From: Pilatotrama ljubarskyi
Lineage: Eukaryota; Basidiomycota; Agaricomycetes; Polyporales; Polyporaceae
Assembly (NCBI GenBank): GCA_022385805.1
Contig: MU277673.1
Span: forward strand, 306,511-370,510
Length of the DNA stretch: 64,000 nt
Reading direction: 5' to 3'
Below are positions 23,112 to 34,249 of the stretch, one piece after another (positions within the stretch are counted from its first letter, which is position 1; every line of letters starts with the position of its first letter). The notes under the pieces are model-generated. The model was given only the letters and a program-made list of their open reading frames with translations. It had not been told where the DNA came from and searched no databases. The position numbers and the translations under genes are program-made.

Positions 23112-26100
23112 ATGGTCGCGCTCTTCCACCGCCAGACTCCATGCATTCCCCTCGCATGTTGCCCTAGAAGATCGCTGTCCTTGCATTTTACCAGACATTT
23201 CGCGTCGTCGAATGCGCAGCGGTACCCATCTGAAGAGGCGTCTGTGCCCCTCAAAAAGCCTAATGTGACCAAGAAGAAGTACGCGGAGCTCCCAGCTTCA
23301 CGCGTCCTCGTCGACGGGACAGTGGCGTCTCCCTTGCCGGAATGGCATGGTGGCCTTAGAGAGTCCATGCGTGCGTGCCAGGACGCGTCCTTCATGCGTG
23401 CGCCTTCTCGTATGTGGATACGTTAGAGTATAATCTAACTCGGATGCGCGGCCTGGAACAGTGGCCTCCGAGAGCTTCTCGACGCCTGCTGAACATGGCG
23501 AAATCTCCTCTGAAGCACGCGCAGAAGAAAGCGGGAACTTGGGCCTCACGTGCGCAGGAAAGCCTCGCAAGAGACGGAGTAAAGCCCTCGCGCGAGCAGT
23601 GGCGGCCGAAGAAGCATCTGCCCCAGCAGTCGCTCCGCCAACAGACAGTGAGGAGGCGGCTGCCTCTCCGGTGAAGACTAGAGGGCGCAAGCGTAAGAGC
23701 ACCGCCCAGCCTGTTGAAGGTATTTCGAGCGATTGAAACGTAGTAGATGGTCACTGACCCGCCCATTAGAGGTAGAACCTCCGGCGACACCCTTAGCTCT
23801 GGAAATTCTGGATAATCTTGCAAGATACCCTCACTGTATATTACTGACTAGAGTAGGGCAGTTCTATGAGGTAGTGTCCATGCTCGGGGCTTTGGGACAA
23901 TGCTGAAGTTCTGTTACACAGTCGTATTTCGACCAAGCCGCCGAAGTATCCCGCATGCTAAACATCAAGCTGACAAAGAAGACATGGAGCGGCCAGCGCA
24001 TACTCATGTGCGGCTTTCCGCTCATGCACCTGAACAAGTATCTCAAGATGCTCGTGCAGGAGCACAACCGCTTCGTTGCCATGTGCGAAGAGTTCCCTCG
24101 GAACCCTGTGCTGGGCGCAAAGGGTGGTTTCGACCGGAGGGTCGTGCGTATAGTCACGCCAGGGACTTTGATTGACGAGCCGTTCCTGAACCCATACGAG
24201 AACAACTACTTGCTATCTGTTGTTCCCGCGGCGTCGCCGTTGCCATCCTCGGATTCTATCGCCCAAACCTTTCCCCCCAGTCTTGCCGTTGGCCTAGCCT
24301 GGATAGACGTCTCCACGGGCGAGTTTTATACCAAACAGACGACCTTCGCCGGCCTGCGAGATGAGCTCGTGCGAATATGTCCCAAGGAGGTCATCCTCAG
24401 CAAACTATCGTCGGCGGACGGATCTGATCCCGTTGAAAGAGTGGTCGTGGAGGAGGGTTGCTTCGTCTCATACTTCGCTCCATCCGCCACTCCTGCGAGC
24501 GAGCCCGTCAAACTGACATCTGTCGAACAGGGAACCCCTGACGATATCACCTCTGATGTCCAACTCTCGGAAGGGCTGCTTCCTGCGGTCCTCACTAACG
24601 AGGAGACAAAGGCGGTCGAGCTTTTGACCGCTTTCATGCATGCGAACTTGATGGAACACATGCCTTCCCTCAGTTCCCCGACCAGGGAAGCGTCAACTCA
24701 GCGGATGCAAATCGATTCTCACACGGTCAAGGCTCTGGAGATCCGGGAGGGCATCCGAGAAGGCGGGACGACGGGTAGCTTGCTCAGCGTCGTCAAACGG
24801 ACAGTTACAACCAGTGGAACCCGTCTCCTCGCCCGTTGGCTCTGTGAGCTGATTTGCCGCAATCGCTTCTTCCATCTCTCACACCAATATTCACAGGTTC
24901 GCCGAGCACCTCTGTAACAGAGATCAACGCACGTCAGTCGCTAGTCGCATTCTTCCATGCAAGGCCCTACCTCAGCCAGGATCTCGTTCAACTGCTACGC
25001 GATGCAGAGGACACGACCCGCATCGTGCAAAAGTTCCTCCTTGGCAGAGGCAGCTTTTGCGATCTCTCGGCCATCTGCGCGACTGTGGACATCTGGTCGT
25101 CCATACAGGAGAAGATCCTCATGGAGCGGAAGTTGGAGCGACAAGAGGGCGACCCGGCGGACGATGCGGGATGGGCCAGCATAGAGGCGCTCATGCAGAG
25201 GCTCACGGACCTCTCCAGCCTCTCGGAGAGGATCCGTCAAGCGCTGGCCCAGCGAGAGCTCGCGGCTGCTATTGGAGAGGAAATGGCGGAGGAACTATCC
25301 TCGGCTGGACCTCCGCAACTACGCGATCCAAGGAATCCTCTGGGCATAATCGAGTGGACCATCAAGCCTGAGTATGCTATGAATTCATTTCACGCAGCAG
25401 CACCAGTGGCTGACCACCCATATCAGGTTCTCGGAGCAACTCACGCGGTTGCACGCGACGCTGCAGACGCTTCTTGCAGAGAGGGACAGGCTAGAGAGGC
25501 GGCTGCAGACTGAGTACAGTATGTCCTCCTGTCGTCGTGTTCCTGGCTCGTTACTGACATCCCGCCAGACGCTCCATCCTTGACGCTTCGCGCGTCCCCG
25601 GGACAGGGGATGCATGTGCATATAGCGCGCAAGAAGGAAGCCTCCAAGCTGCAAGGCGCCAAAGACTTCATTGCATTGTCGGAGAGCGGATCGACGTGTA
25701 CCTTCTTGAACCGAGTAAGCAGAGGATCCATTTGTCCTATGCGCGTGCTGCGTCTAATTTCAGGCTGACGGTGGCATAGGAATGGTCGCAATTGGCAGCA
25801 CAGATCACCGAGACCACCTTCGCCATCAGCACCGCCGAGAAAGAGGCATTCGAGCTCCTGCGGAACGAGGTATGTCGCACAATCCCTTACAACCAGGATG
25901 CCCTTTCAATCGCATTGTAGGTTACTGCGCACTCCAGCCATCTGAGACGCAACGCTCGTATTATTGACGAGCTCGACGTCACGCTGGCCTTTGCGAACCT
26001 TGCTGTAGAGATGCGGTTTGTGAGACCCGTAGTGAAAGAAGGGTGTGTTTCCTCCTCAATCTTCCGAATTCGGGCTCAACGGTATCGTCAGTACATGCTA

Positions 26101-26989
26101 TCACGTCGTCAACGGGCGCCATCCCACAGTCGAACTCGGCCTGCTCACTGCAGGACGTGGATTCACGCCCAACACAGTCACCTTCACGCCAGACTCGCAG
26201 CTCCACATCATCACCGGGCCAAACATGGCGGGCAAGTCGACGCTGCTCCGGCAAACCGCCTTGATCGCGATCCTCGCGCAGACTGGGTCGTTCGTCCCCG
26301 CTGACCATGCGGAGATCGGGATAGTGGATAGAGTCTTCTCCCGTGTAGGGGCGAAGGACGACTTGTTCCGGGACAGGAGCACGTTCATGGTCGAGATGCT
26401 GGAAGCGAGTGACATCCTCCGGCGAGCTACGCCGAACAGCTTGGTGGGTATCCCACAGGATCCTGTCGCCATACTTGCGCTTTCTGACAATGATGGTCTA
26501 GGTCATCATGGACGAAGTCGGGAGAGGCACCACAGTCGAGGATGGTCTAGCTATCGCGTTCGCCACAATCCATCATCTCCTGTCTGTCAATGGCTGTCGC
26601 GCGATGTTCGCTACTCATTTCCACGAGCTCGCCGATATGCTCGGCCACGACCCGGCCAGCAACAAGGGTCAGGGACCATTCTCGAGAGTCGCGTTCTTTT
26701 GCACCGACGTCGACGAAATCGGGGTGAGTATGCGTCTGAATGCTGCTATGATCGGGAGTTGATGCACGATTGGCAGGACGAACGCTTTGCCTATTCGCAT
26801 CGCTTAACGCCTGGCGTCAACCGTAACAGCCACGGCCTCAAGGTCGCGCAGCTCGCAGGAATGCCCGACAGCGCTATAGGCGTGGCGCGCTCTGCACTCG
26901 CATGGCTCAAGAAGCACTCGGCGCAGCGGGCGGGGCGGGGCGCGGAGCTCCACGCGCTTGGGCAAATACTGGCGTCAGATCAGCGATGA
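23112..26989 (+). CDS. msh1: Mitochondrial MutS homologue Msh1
   Basis: Msh1 is a mitochondrial DNA mismatch-repair ATPase. The N-terminus from the ATG at 23112 ('[20 protein letters not shown]', then '[13 protein letters not shown]') is an Arg/Ser-rich presequence. The mismatch-binding domain has the Phe-x-Glu motif in '[15 protein letters not shown]', split by an intron. The connector, core (including '[19 protein letters not shown]') and clamp follow. The ATPase domain has Walker A '[14 protein letters not shown]', signature '[16 protein letters not shown]', Walker B '[11 protein letters not shown]', and '[10 protein letters not shown]'. The end, '[17 protein letters not shown]', is typical of MutS homologues, with the stop at 26987-26989. 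About 13 exons. The region near 26038 needs a GTGTTT...GTCAG intron to join 'VVKEG' to '[14 protein letters not shown]'. It lacks the C-terminal nuclease domain seen in plant MSH1. Confidence 0.92.
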
Positions 26990-27169
26990 GCGCTGTATCC
27001 TGTGTCCTATGTAGGATTCTCTAGGGGTTTAGTGGGCCCCACGAAGAGAGCACCCTCACGGGGAGAGACAACGCCCGATATATCCAAGTGAAAGCAATAA
27101 ATCGTACAGTACGCACTGTACCCGTATATACAACGCACGTAATCTACCCTATTACCATGCACTATGTGC

Positions 27170-30100
27170 CTACTGCTGCGCGCCCTCAGCAATCTGCGCC
27201 CTGATATGGTTCAGCGCCGAACCCGCGCGGAGCCACTTGAGCTGGTCCGCCGACATCGTATGGCGCGTCGGGATCTCGAACGGCGCGCGGCCGTCGCGGG
27301 GCGTGACGCGCAGGCGAATCGCGCGGTCGGACGTGTCGCGGCCCTCGAGCAGGTCGGCAAGGCCGAGCGTCTCGACGACGTCGCCCGAGCCGATACGCGC
27401 GTAGTCGGCCTTGTCGACGAACCAGAGCGGGAGGATACCTTGTTTCTGCGGGGGTGTGAGTTGGATGAGCAGGCAAGGAGAGGGATGCAGGGCGCACCTT
27501 GAGGTTAGTCTCGTGGATACGAGCGAAGGAGCGTGCGACGATCATGGCGCAGCCTGAAGCGTCCCTCGTAAGCATTCAGTAGTCTAAAGGCGGTGAAGAG
27601 ACGTACCGTAGAACCGGGGTTGGAGCGCGGCGTGCTCACGCGCGCTGCCTTCGCCGTAGTTCTCGTCGACGATGAGAGCCCAAGGCTGCTTGCGCGCCTT
27701 GAAGCGCTTGGCCACTGCGGGGATGGTGTCCGTCTCGGATTGCTCGGGAGAATGGTCGTGGTCGAACGCGACGTTCACATCGCCACTCTCGTCATTTACC
27801 GCCTACAGTCAAGTCAGCTGTTACACAATGCATTGAAGTCCATCCCTGTAATACGAACCGTGATGACTGCAGAGACATGGTTAACAAGGAGAGCACAGGG
27901 AGGGACAAATATAGGTACGTACGAAGGTTCTCAGAGATGTTGGTCAAGTGGCCCTTGTACTTCAACCACGGTCCCTGTATACCCTATTAGCTCTCTCCTC
28001 TCGACCCACAACACACGAAAAGCACTCACAGCAGCCGAGATGTGATCCGTCGTGCACTTGCCCCTCACCCTCATCAGCACCTTCAACGGCGGCAGCTCCA
28101 GGCCCCTCTCGTTCCCCGAGCCCTCGCCAAAATGGCTCGGGAACGGCTCCAGCCGCTCCAACCGCTGCGAGTCCGGCCTGATCACGACCTCCGTCTCTGG
28201 CTGCGGCTCTGGGGTGGGCGTGGGGTAGTACCGCGTCTCGCCCGGGGTGAAGCCGGCTTCGGGTAGGTCCTGCCCGTGCGGCGGGCTGAAGCGGAAGGAG
28301 CCCCCCGAGGGGAGGGGGAGCGAGTCGGTGGCGGGGTTGAAGGAGAGCGAGCCGGAGAAGGCCATAGCGGTGACGACGGTGGGCGAGGCGAGGAAGTTCA
28401 TAGTGAGCTTGTTGCCGTCGTTGCGCGACTTGAAGTTGCGGTTGAACGAGGTGAGGATCGCGTTCTCCTCGCCCCGCTTATCCTCCCGCTTCCACTGCGG
28501 CGAGTCAGCCAGGTGCTGCATACATAGACAGCACGGACTTACCTGTCCGATGCAAGGTCCGCATGCGTTCGCCAAAACCGTGGCACCGACATCCTGGAGC
28601 TCCTTCGTGATCTCGTCGCGCTCGATCGTCGCGCGGATCTGTTCCGAGCCCGGGGTGACCAAGAATGGTACCTTCGTCTTCAGGCCCGCCTTCTTCGCCT
28701 GCCGTGCCAGGTCCGCGACGCTTGTCTACTCGTGCCCTCATGGTCAGACTCAACTAAACTTCGGGTGGACGGTGAAGAAGGGCGCGCACCATGTCCTCAT
28801 ACGAGCTGTTCGTGCACGAGCCGATGAGTGCAGCCGAGAGCTCGTCCTTCCACCCGTTCTCCTTTACGAAAGTGCCGAACTTGGAGAGCGGCGTGGCCAG
28901 GTCGGGGGTGAACGGCCCGTTGATCGTTGGTTCCAGCTCCGAGAGGTTCTATCACAAGGTAGGGGTTCGCTCGTGAGTATCGTACCTTGAGCGAAAGACG
29001 TTAACGCGTACAATCTGAATGATCTCGTCGTATTCCGCATGTTCGTCCGCCGAAAGGTATCCGTGGTGCGCAGCCTTATCTGCCGCCGCTGCGACGGGCG
29101 CGCGCCCGGTCGCTTGGAGGTACGCGCGCATGCGGGGCGTGTAGGGGAACGTGGACGTGGTCGCGCCGACTTCGGCACCCATGTTCGCGACAGTGGCCAG
29201 ACCTGCGTTTGTGCATTAGGAGACACGAAGAAAAGGGCCAGGAAAAGTGCAGAGGGTGCTGTACCTGTACACGATTGGTTGAAGACGCCGGGGCCGAAGT
29301 ATTCCAGGATTGAGCCAGTACCACCCTGTAGGATACATGTCAGTAGTGTTCTGCGAATGCGCACAGTCGTACTCACTCGGACAGTGAGCTTTCCCGCGAG
29401 GTGCAGGATCAGGTCCTTTGGCGTGGTCCAGCCGTTCATCTGCCCAGTCAGATGCACGCCTATGCGGGATGCGGTCAGAGGAGCCGAAGGTGTCCAGAGA
29501 CGGACAGCATACCGATAATCCTAGGTGCTTTAAGCTCCCAGGGCGTGCCCGTGAGCGCGTCGACGGCGTCCGCGCCACCGACACCGATGGCGAGCATGCC
29601 GAGACCGCCGGCGTTGGGTGTATGGGAGTCTGTCCGCATATGAGTACATGGCTTCAATAGTCCTTGTATGCCTGTGCCTTGCCGTACCTGTACCGAGCCT
29701 GGCACATACGTTAAGCACGCACGTCGGGGAATTGGACGAAATGCACACACATGAGCATCCCAGGAGCGGCGTAATTTTCCAGGACGATCTGGTGAATGAT
29801 GCCAGAGCCGGGCTTCCAGAACTCAATGCCGTACTTGCGGGCAGCGCTCTCAAGGAAGTCAAAGACTTCCTGGTTGGTTACGATTGACCGCTAGCGAAGG
29901 ACGCATTAGCCCTTTGAGGTAGATCAATTTAGAGACCTGAACGTACCTGAAGATCCTTCTCGGCGCCTTCTGCGGCCTGGATGAGATGGTCGCAGTGAAT
30001 GCTGGCGGGGACGGCGCAGCGTGACATGCCTGCACTCATGAACTGCAGCCTGCGTACGCGTGGTTGGCAGACGCTTAGACCGCAAGGAAAGCGACTGGAC

Positions 30101-30445
30101 GTACAGAGCCATTTGGGCAGACGCGTCCTGCATAGCGACCCTTTCCGGCATGAGCTGGAGATATGTGTCTCCCCGCTTGATACCACCGCTGGCCAAGGTG
30201 CGTTCTGGGTCATGGATATGACTGTAGAGGATCTTCTCCGCGAGTGTCAGTGGTCGGTTCCCGAGTATCCTGCGAACGACTGCGAGGTTTTGTTGGAGCT
30301 TTGGGTATGGCGGGGTGATTGAGGAGCAGTCCTTGTGAGGGAGAGCGGCGGCCTCTGTCGCGAGAGACCTGCGCTGCTGGGGGAGGTGGGGAGAAGGCCG
30401 GGTGCTGCGGGCGAGTGCCCTTGGCGAGAGGGCGTGGTGTCGCAT
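27170..30445 (-). CDS. aco2: Mitochondrial aconitate hydratase, Aco2 type
   Basis: This is a [4Fe-4S] (de)hydratase of the TCA/lysine pathways. Fungal Aco2 enzymes act in the mitochondrial matrix, and some contribute to homoaconitase reactions. From the ATG at 30445 there is a mitochondrial presequence ('[19 protein letters not shown]...') rich in Arg and Ser. Blocks in order are: '[20 protein letters not shown]', '[15 protein letters not shown]', '[19 protein letters not shown]', '[11 protein letters not shown]', and '[12 protein letters not shown]' (first cluster Cys). The second and third Cys follow in '[10 protein letters not shown]', then '[11 protein letters not shown]' and '[16 protein letters not shown]'. 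The stop is at 27170. About twelve exons. The 5' end faces the F-box gene at 31132, and a decayed copy of its 5' end lies at about 32.87-33.01 kb. Aco2 rather than the main aconitase is favoured by overall resemblance; homoaconitase is less likely. Confidence 0.88.
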
Positions 30446-31131
30446 GGTGCGAACGAGGACAGGCCAGCAGTCCTGGCTCAGAGGCGTGGACGAGGACGAG
30501 CACTGTACGAGGTATTGCAGAGCTCTGCAGAGAGACGGCAGCTGTGGCTGAAGCCGACGCGAGTCCGAGTCACCCGGAAAAGAAATTTGGATCGCCGATC
30601 TCCCCTTCCGCCACAATCGCGTCTTTGCTCGACGCGTCCGCCAATCACATGCGACCCATTCGAGCTCTACTTCAAATCCTAGTAGAAAACCCCCGCTACC
30701 CGAGACACTCGATCTCTTCGCATATTCAGCCATTGCGACTGTGGCTTGCTCTTGACTGTCGGATTTCATTGTACATACTCTTTCTCGTCGAGCAAAAACT
30801 CAACGACCTTTTTTGCCGCGCCCGGACGCGCTCGCCCATTGCAATGTCGACTTTGCACACAAGTAACCCGGTGCGGGGGGCACACTACAGCCACTGAGCT
30901 TCCCTTCTCCCCAGAGCCTACAGGTACCGTTCTACGAGGCTTGACACCCACAGCGCCTTGGGAGCGTACCTGCTGTTCACTGCGTACAGGATCGTCGTCT
31001 GACACGCCCGAATCAACTCTCCTTCCCCTCGGGCCGTTCCGCTCACATCGTACTCCTCCAAACTTTGTAAGTCCCATGCTTCGCCACAATCCCTGTCCTC
31101 AACGTTCGTTCTGCCGACAGCATCGTCCGTC
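30446..31131. other. Divergent promoter, aco2 / F-box copy 1
   Basis: These 686 bp lie between the divergent aco2 and F-box starts. This segment was duplicated together with the F-box gene: parts can be aligned with 33.0-34.25 kb, for example 30735-30790 with 33840-33900. Confidence 0.55.
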
Positions 31132-32581
31132 ATGGCGTCTGCACAGCCCGGTTGTCCCGTATTGAACCTAGACATCCTCCTGGACGTCATGCACTTCTGC
31201 GATAGGCCCACCAAGTCACGCCTGTCGCGGACGTGTAAGGTCCTGCATGAGCACGCACCTTGGTTTCTTCTGGAGGGTACTGTCAAAATTGGCGATCGCG
31301 CACAACTCAAGTCCTTCCACCGCATCCTGTCTGTAGACGGCTTCTCTCGCACCAGCTTCCTGCGCGACCTCCAGCTCGAGGGAGAGAATGACCCCGACCT
31401 TCCCGCATCTTTCGGTGGCCATCTCGTCTCAATCCTACAGCACTCGGCCCACCTCGAGGCCTTGTCTATCTCACACGTGGAATGTGTCGCGGTATCCTGT
31501 CCCGGAACCTCCTTCCTCTGTGATGCGCTCTCACATCTGGCCACCCTACGACACCTCCGGATCCGTGATGCGGGACTGCTAGCTCGCGACCTGGTCGCGA
31601 CCCTGCAGCTGCCCCTCGTATCTATGGACCTTGAGTATCAAGAAGATGATCCCGACCCTCCGTCTGACCCTGAGCTCCAGTCTATGGGTGATATTTGGGA
31701 GGAACTTCTCAGGGATCACGAAATTCCCGATTGGCATCCTGCTCTGGTCTGCGAGCAAATGGCACCGACGTTGGAGAAGCTCGCCGCTAGGTTCATCAAC
31801 CCCCGTTCCCCTTATGTACCATGGGCCGACCTCGGTCTCCGCACCTATGCTAATCTGCATACCCTCGTCCTGTATGATGACTGGCCCTTCGCAAGACCGT
31901 GGATCATCTCGTGCCCTCACCTCAGATATTTAACGGTCCGCAGTCTTCGGTGGGATCCGCAGGACCGCGACTTGTACGTCCTCTCCGATTGGGAACCTCA
32001 CCGGCAACTCAATCTTGACGATCAACGTGCTCATGGGAGCTGGACGGCCCTAGAGGAGTACTCCGGAGACAACGTCGTCGCGTTGTATCTCTGCGGCTTG
32101 ACCTGTCGCATCCCACGCCTCGTTCTCTCGGAGGACCTGGACGAAGACGGACTCGTGATGTTTCGAGAGATTCTATGTGAGGCCAAACCTGCTGATCTAG
32201 TCTTCCAAGTGGCCGAAGTGGCCAATACGCTCGGAGATCCTGACGGAGAAGGAGGGATCGCTACGCTGCTCTGCCAGAACGGCGCGGGGTCCTACATTGA
32301 GAATCTTGACTTTCGCTTGAGCATGGGCACAGAAGATATCTCCCAGATGACGGTATGTCTTGACGAACTCCACGTACTCACGACGTCTGACGTTTGATCT
32401 GTTCCAGCGGAATTTAATTCGCGCCCTTGCTAGGCTACCCCGACTGGAAAAGCTCAAGTTGAAGCTCTCAGCTGAGTCCAAAGGTCCGAGGTCTATACGA
32501 CACCCGAAGGCGCCACGGATCCATCACCTGAGCCACTTGCGAAGTAAGCGGACCCTGTCCACCTCGTCGAACGTGCCATAG
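31132..32581 (+). CDS. F-box protein, tandem copy 1 (3' end decayed)
   Basis: Exon 1 (31132-32352) and exon 2 (32408-32581) give 464 residues. The N-terminus 'LNLDILLDVMHFCDRPTKSR' then 'LSRTCKVLHEHA' is an F-box-like helix pair; irregular leucine-rich segments follow ('LATLRHLRIRDAGLLARDL'). It is clearly paralogous to the gene at 34250: roughly two thirds of residues match by eye over exon 1, and the single intron is in the same place. In exon 2 the frame homologous to copy 2 is lost just after 'LKLKLSAESKG' by a frameshift. In the homologous frame a TAA lies at 32545-32547. The copy therefore ends about 95 residues early with a novel tail. A cryptic intron (GTAAGC at 32544) could give another ending. 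The F-box half is intact, so it may still be functional. Confidence 0.75.
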
Positions 32582-32870
32582 CGACCGTTTCTACCATACA
32601 GGAGGTAGAGATCAGCGTACGGACCGGACCCACATCCAGGAGGCGCTGCCAGCAGCAGCGTAGAGTCGCGCGCGCGAATAAAACAGAAGGCGGCCACATA
32701 GTTGCTTCCTCTTATACAGCCTCTGACTCCTCCGAGTTCTCCTCGGATTCCTCCTCGTCGGGTTGCTCTTCTGACGACTGAGAACCCGACGAAATGTAAA
32801 GTACAGTACTCGTACTGAGCAGCACCCATTTGACATGCGGGTATGATTGTCTCCTTGCTTTCAGGGGAAG
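32582..32870 (+). pseudogene. Decayed 3' coding tail of F-box copy 1
   Basis: This sequence still aligns in frame with the 3' exon of copy 2. 'DPVHLVERAIATVSTI' is found where copy 2 has 'EPVRLVERAMAVMATI'. It runs into a Ser/Asp-rich tail ('SSDSSSSGCSSDD') like the acidic end of copy 2, before a stop near 32780. It is cut off from the upstream frame by the frameshift and TAA described for copy 1. The alignment was made by eye. Confidence 0.6.
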
Positions 32871-32872
32871 AT

Positions 32873-33015
32873 TTAATGGGCGGTCCCCGAGTACTGTATT
32901 CTGCTAATGATCGTGAGTTTACTGCGTGCGGAGGGCCGTGGGTATGAGGGGCAGTCCTTCTGAGGGAGAGAGGCAGCCTCCATCGCAGGATACTTGCGCC
33001 GTTGACGAGGACAGT
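32873..33015 (-). pseudogene. Fragment of the aco2 5' coding region
   Basis: On the minus strand the frame reads 'RQRRKYPAMEAASLPQKDCP', against '[20 protein letters not shown]' of aco2. It continues with weaker match to 'KLTIISRI', where aco2 has 'NLAVVRRI'. A few inserted bases near 32895 break the frame, and a stop follows. The remaining aconitase exons are absent. It sits next to the 3' end of F-box copy 1, as expected at the junction of a tandem duplication whose unit was aco2 5' end, intergenic region and F-box gene. Confidence 0.7.
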
Positions 33016-34249
33016 CGTGCCAACGGTACTGCAGTCTCGCTTCAGATGCATGGACTCCACTCGCCCCTACAAACACGACCGAGCTCGAGAGGACCCTCGT
33101 CACTGTGGTTGCAGCTGAAGTCGATCCAAGTCCCGGCGAGTCGTTCAGAAAGGAATCTCTTCTCTCGCGTCTTGCGAGCCATACTGTGCATTTTCTGCCG
33201 CCTCCCTTCACCAACGCTCGGGCATCCACCACGAGCGTGGTCAAACCACTTGTTTCTCACTACTCTTAGAACCACCTGCTTAACGTACTCTGTGAACCTC
33301 GACGTCGTCGACCGAGGAGCGAATGCATGCGCAACCATCCTTCCCTAGCTAGAGGGCCCTCTACTACTCTAGTAGGGCCCCTCGATCTCTATGGGTTTCA
33401 GTCGAGATTTGCCCGAGGCCATGCTCTATCATCCACAACCTCCAGGACTGAACGTGCTCGCTGCCGGTCATCTGCGTGCCGCGACGGTGTGCGGCTCGCA
33501 TGGAACTTGGAAGAGCCCGGGCGGGCGGTGTGGGCTGTGTGGGCGCTTCAACTTGTCCTCCGTCCTTGGCATACCCGCCAAGACAATAGTTCAACCTGCA
33601 TGTGAGGAACCCGACGACTTGTTGGGGCCCAACTATAACCCTCCATGGTAGGTGTGGCACGTCTGTCTGGCTGCTATTGTGCGCTCTGATAGATCTCGTG
33701 AATACTGAAGCGGTCCTGAGCCTGCAAGGCCGCAGCGCCTCCGCCTCGAAGCACGATGGCCACATCCGCCACACCGCTGGAACAAAACCGAGCCGCGATG
33801 TTCCTGCTACAGGAGGGATCCGAGCCTTCTCGCAAAGTCAGCTAAGACTTTGCCTTGTTCTCGACTGTCTAGGCTCATTGTAGTCCTGCCCGACCAGTAG
33901 AACAGCAGCATGCCGCGTGCGTCCCTCGCAACGACCGTGGGACGTAGTTCGAGCACTTGAGCGCACGAGCATAGCATGAGAGCGCGGACTGCTCGCACTA
34001 CAAGTAGCTCGAATCCAACCAGCCCACGTCAGCTTTCCCCTCTCTAGAGCCAAGAGTCATTTTCCTACGAACCTTGACGACCGCAACACTCTGGGAGTGT
34101 ACATATTGCATCGTCGACATACGCCGTCGAAGCAGTCCTCCGTTAACGTTCCTGTTTCCGCTCCCATCGCGACCTCCAGGCTTTGTAAGTCGCAGTCTAT
34201 TGTGCAATCGCTGCTTCTGACGTCCATTCTGTGAACAGCATCGCCCGAC
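33016..34249. other. Duplicated intergenic region with an extra ~420-bp segment
   Basis: Parts match the aco2/F-box intergenic region of copy 1: 33100-33160 with 30535-30590, 33379-33400 with about 30690-30718, and 33840-33900 with 30735-30790. About 420 bp (roughly 33405-33830) have no counterpart and look like an insertion in copy 2 or a loss in copy 1. An imperfect GGGCCC-centred inverted repeat lies at 33350-33385. The open frames here have no recognisable product. Confidence 0.5.

Noticed and set aside
33350..33385. GGGCCC-centred inverted repeat as a transposon end
   Set aside because: Part of it aligns with copy 1 of the duplicated promoter, and no matching repeat is seen at the far end of the extra segment.
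33364..33774. Minus-strand frame inside the extra promoter segment of copy 2
   Set aside because: It shows no motif and no transposase-like residues; composition resembles random GC-rich sequence.
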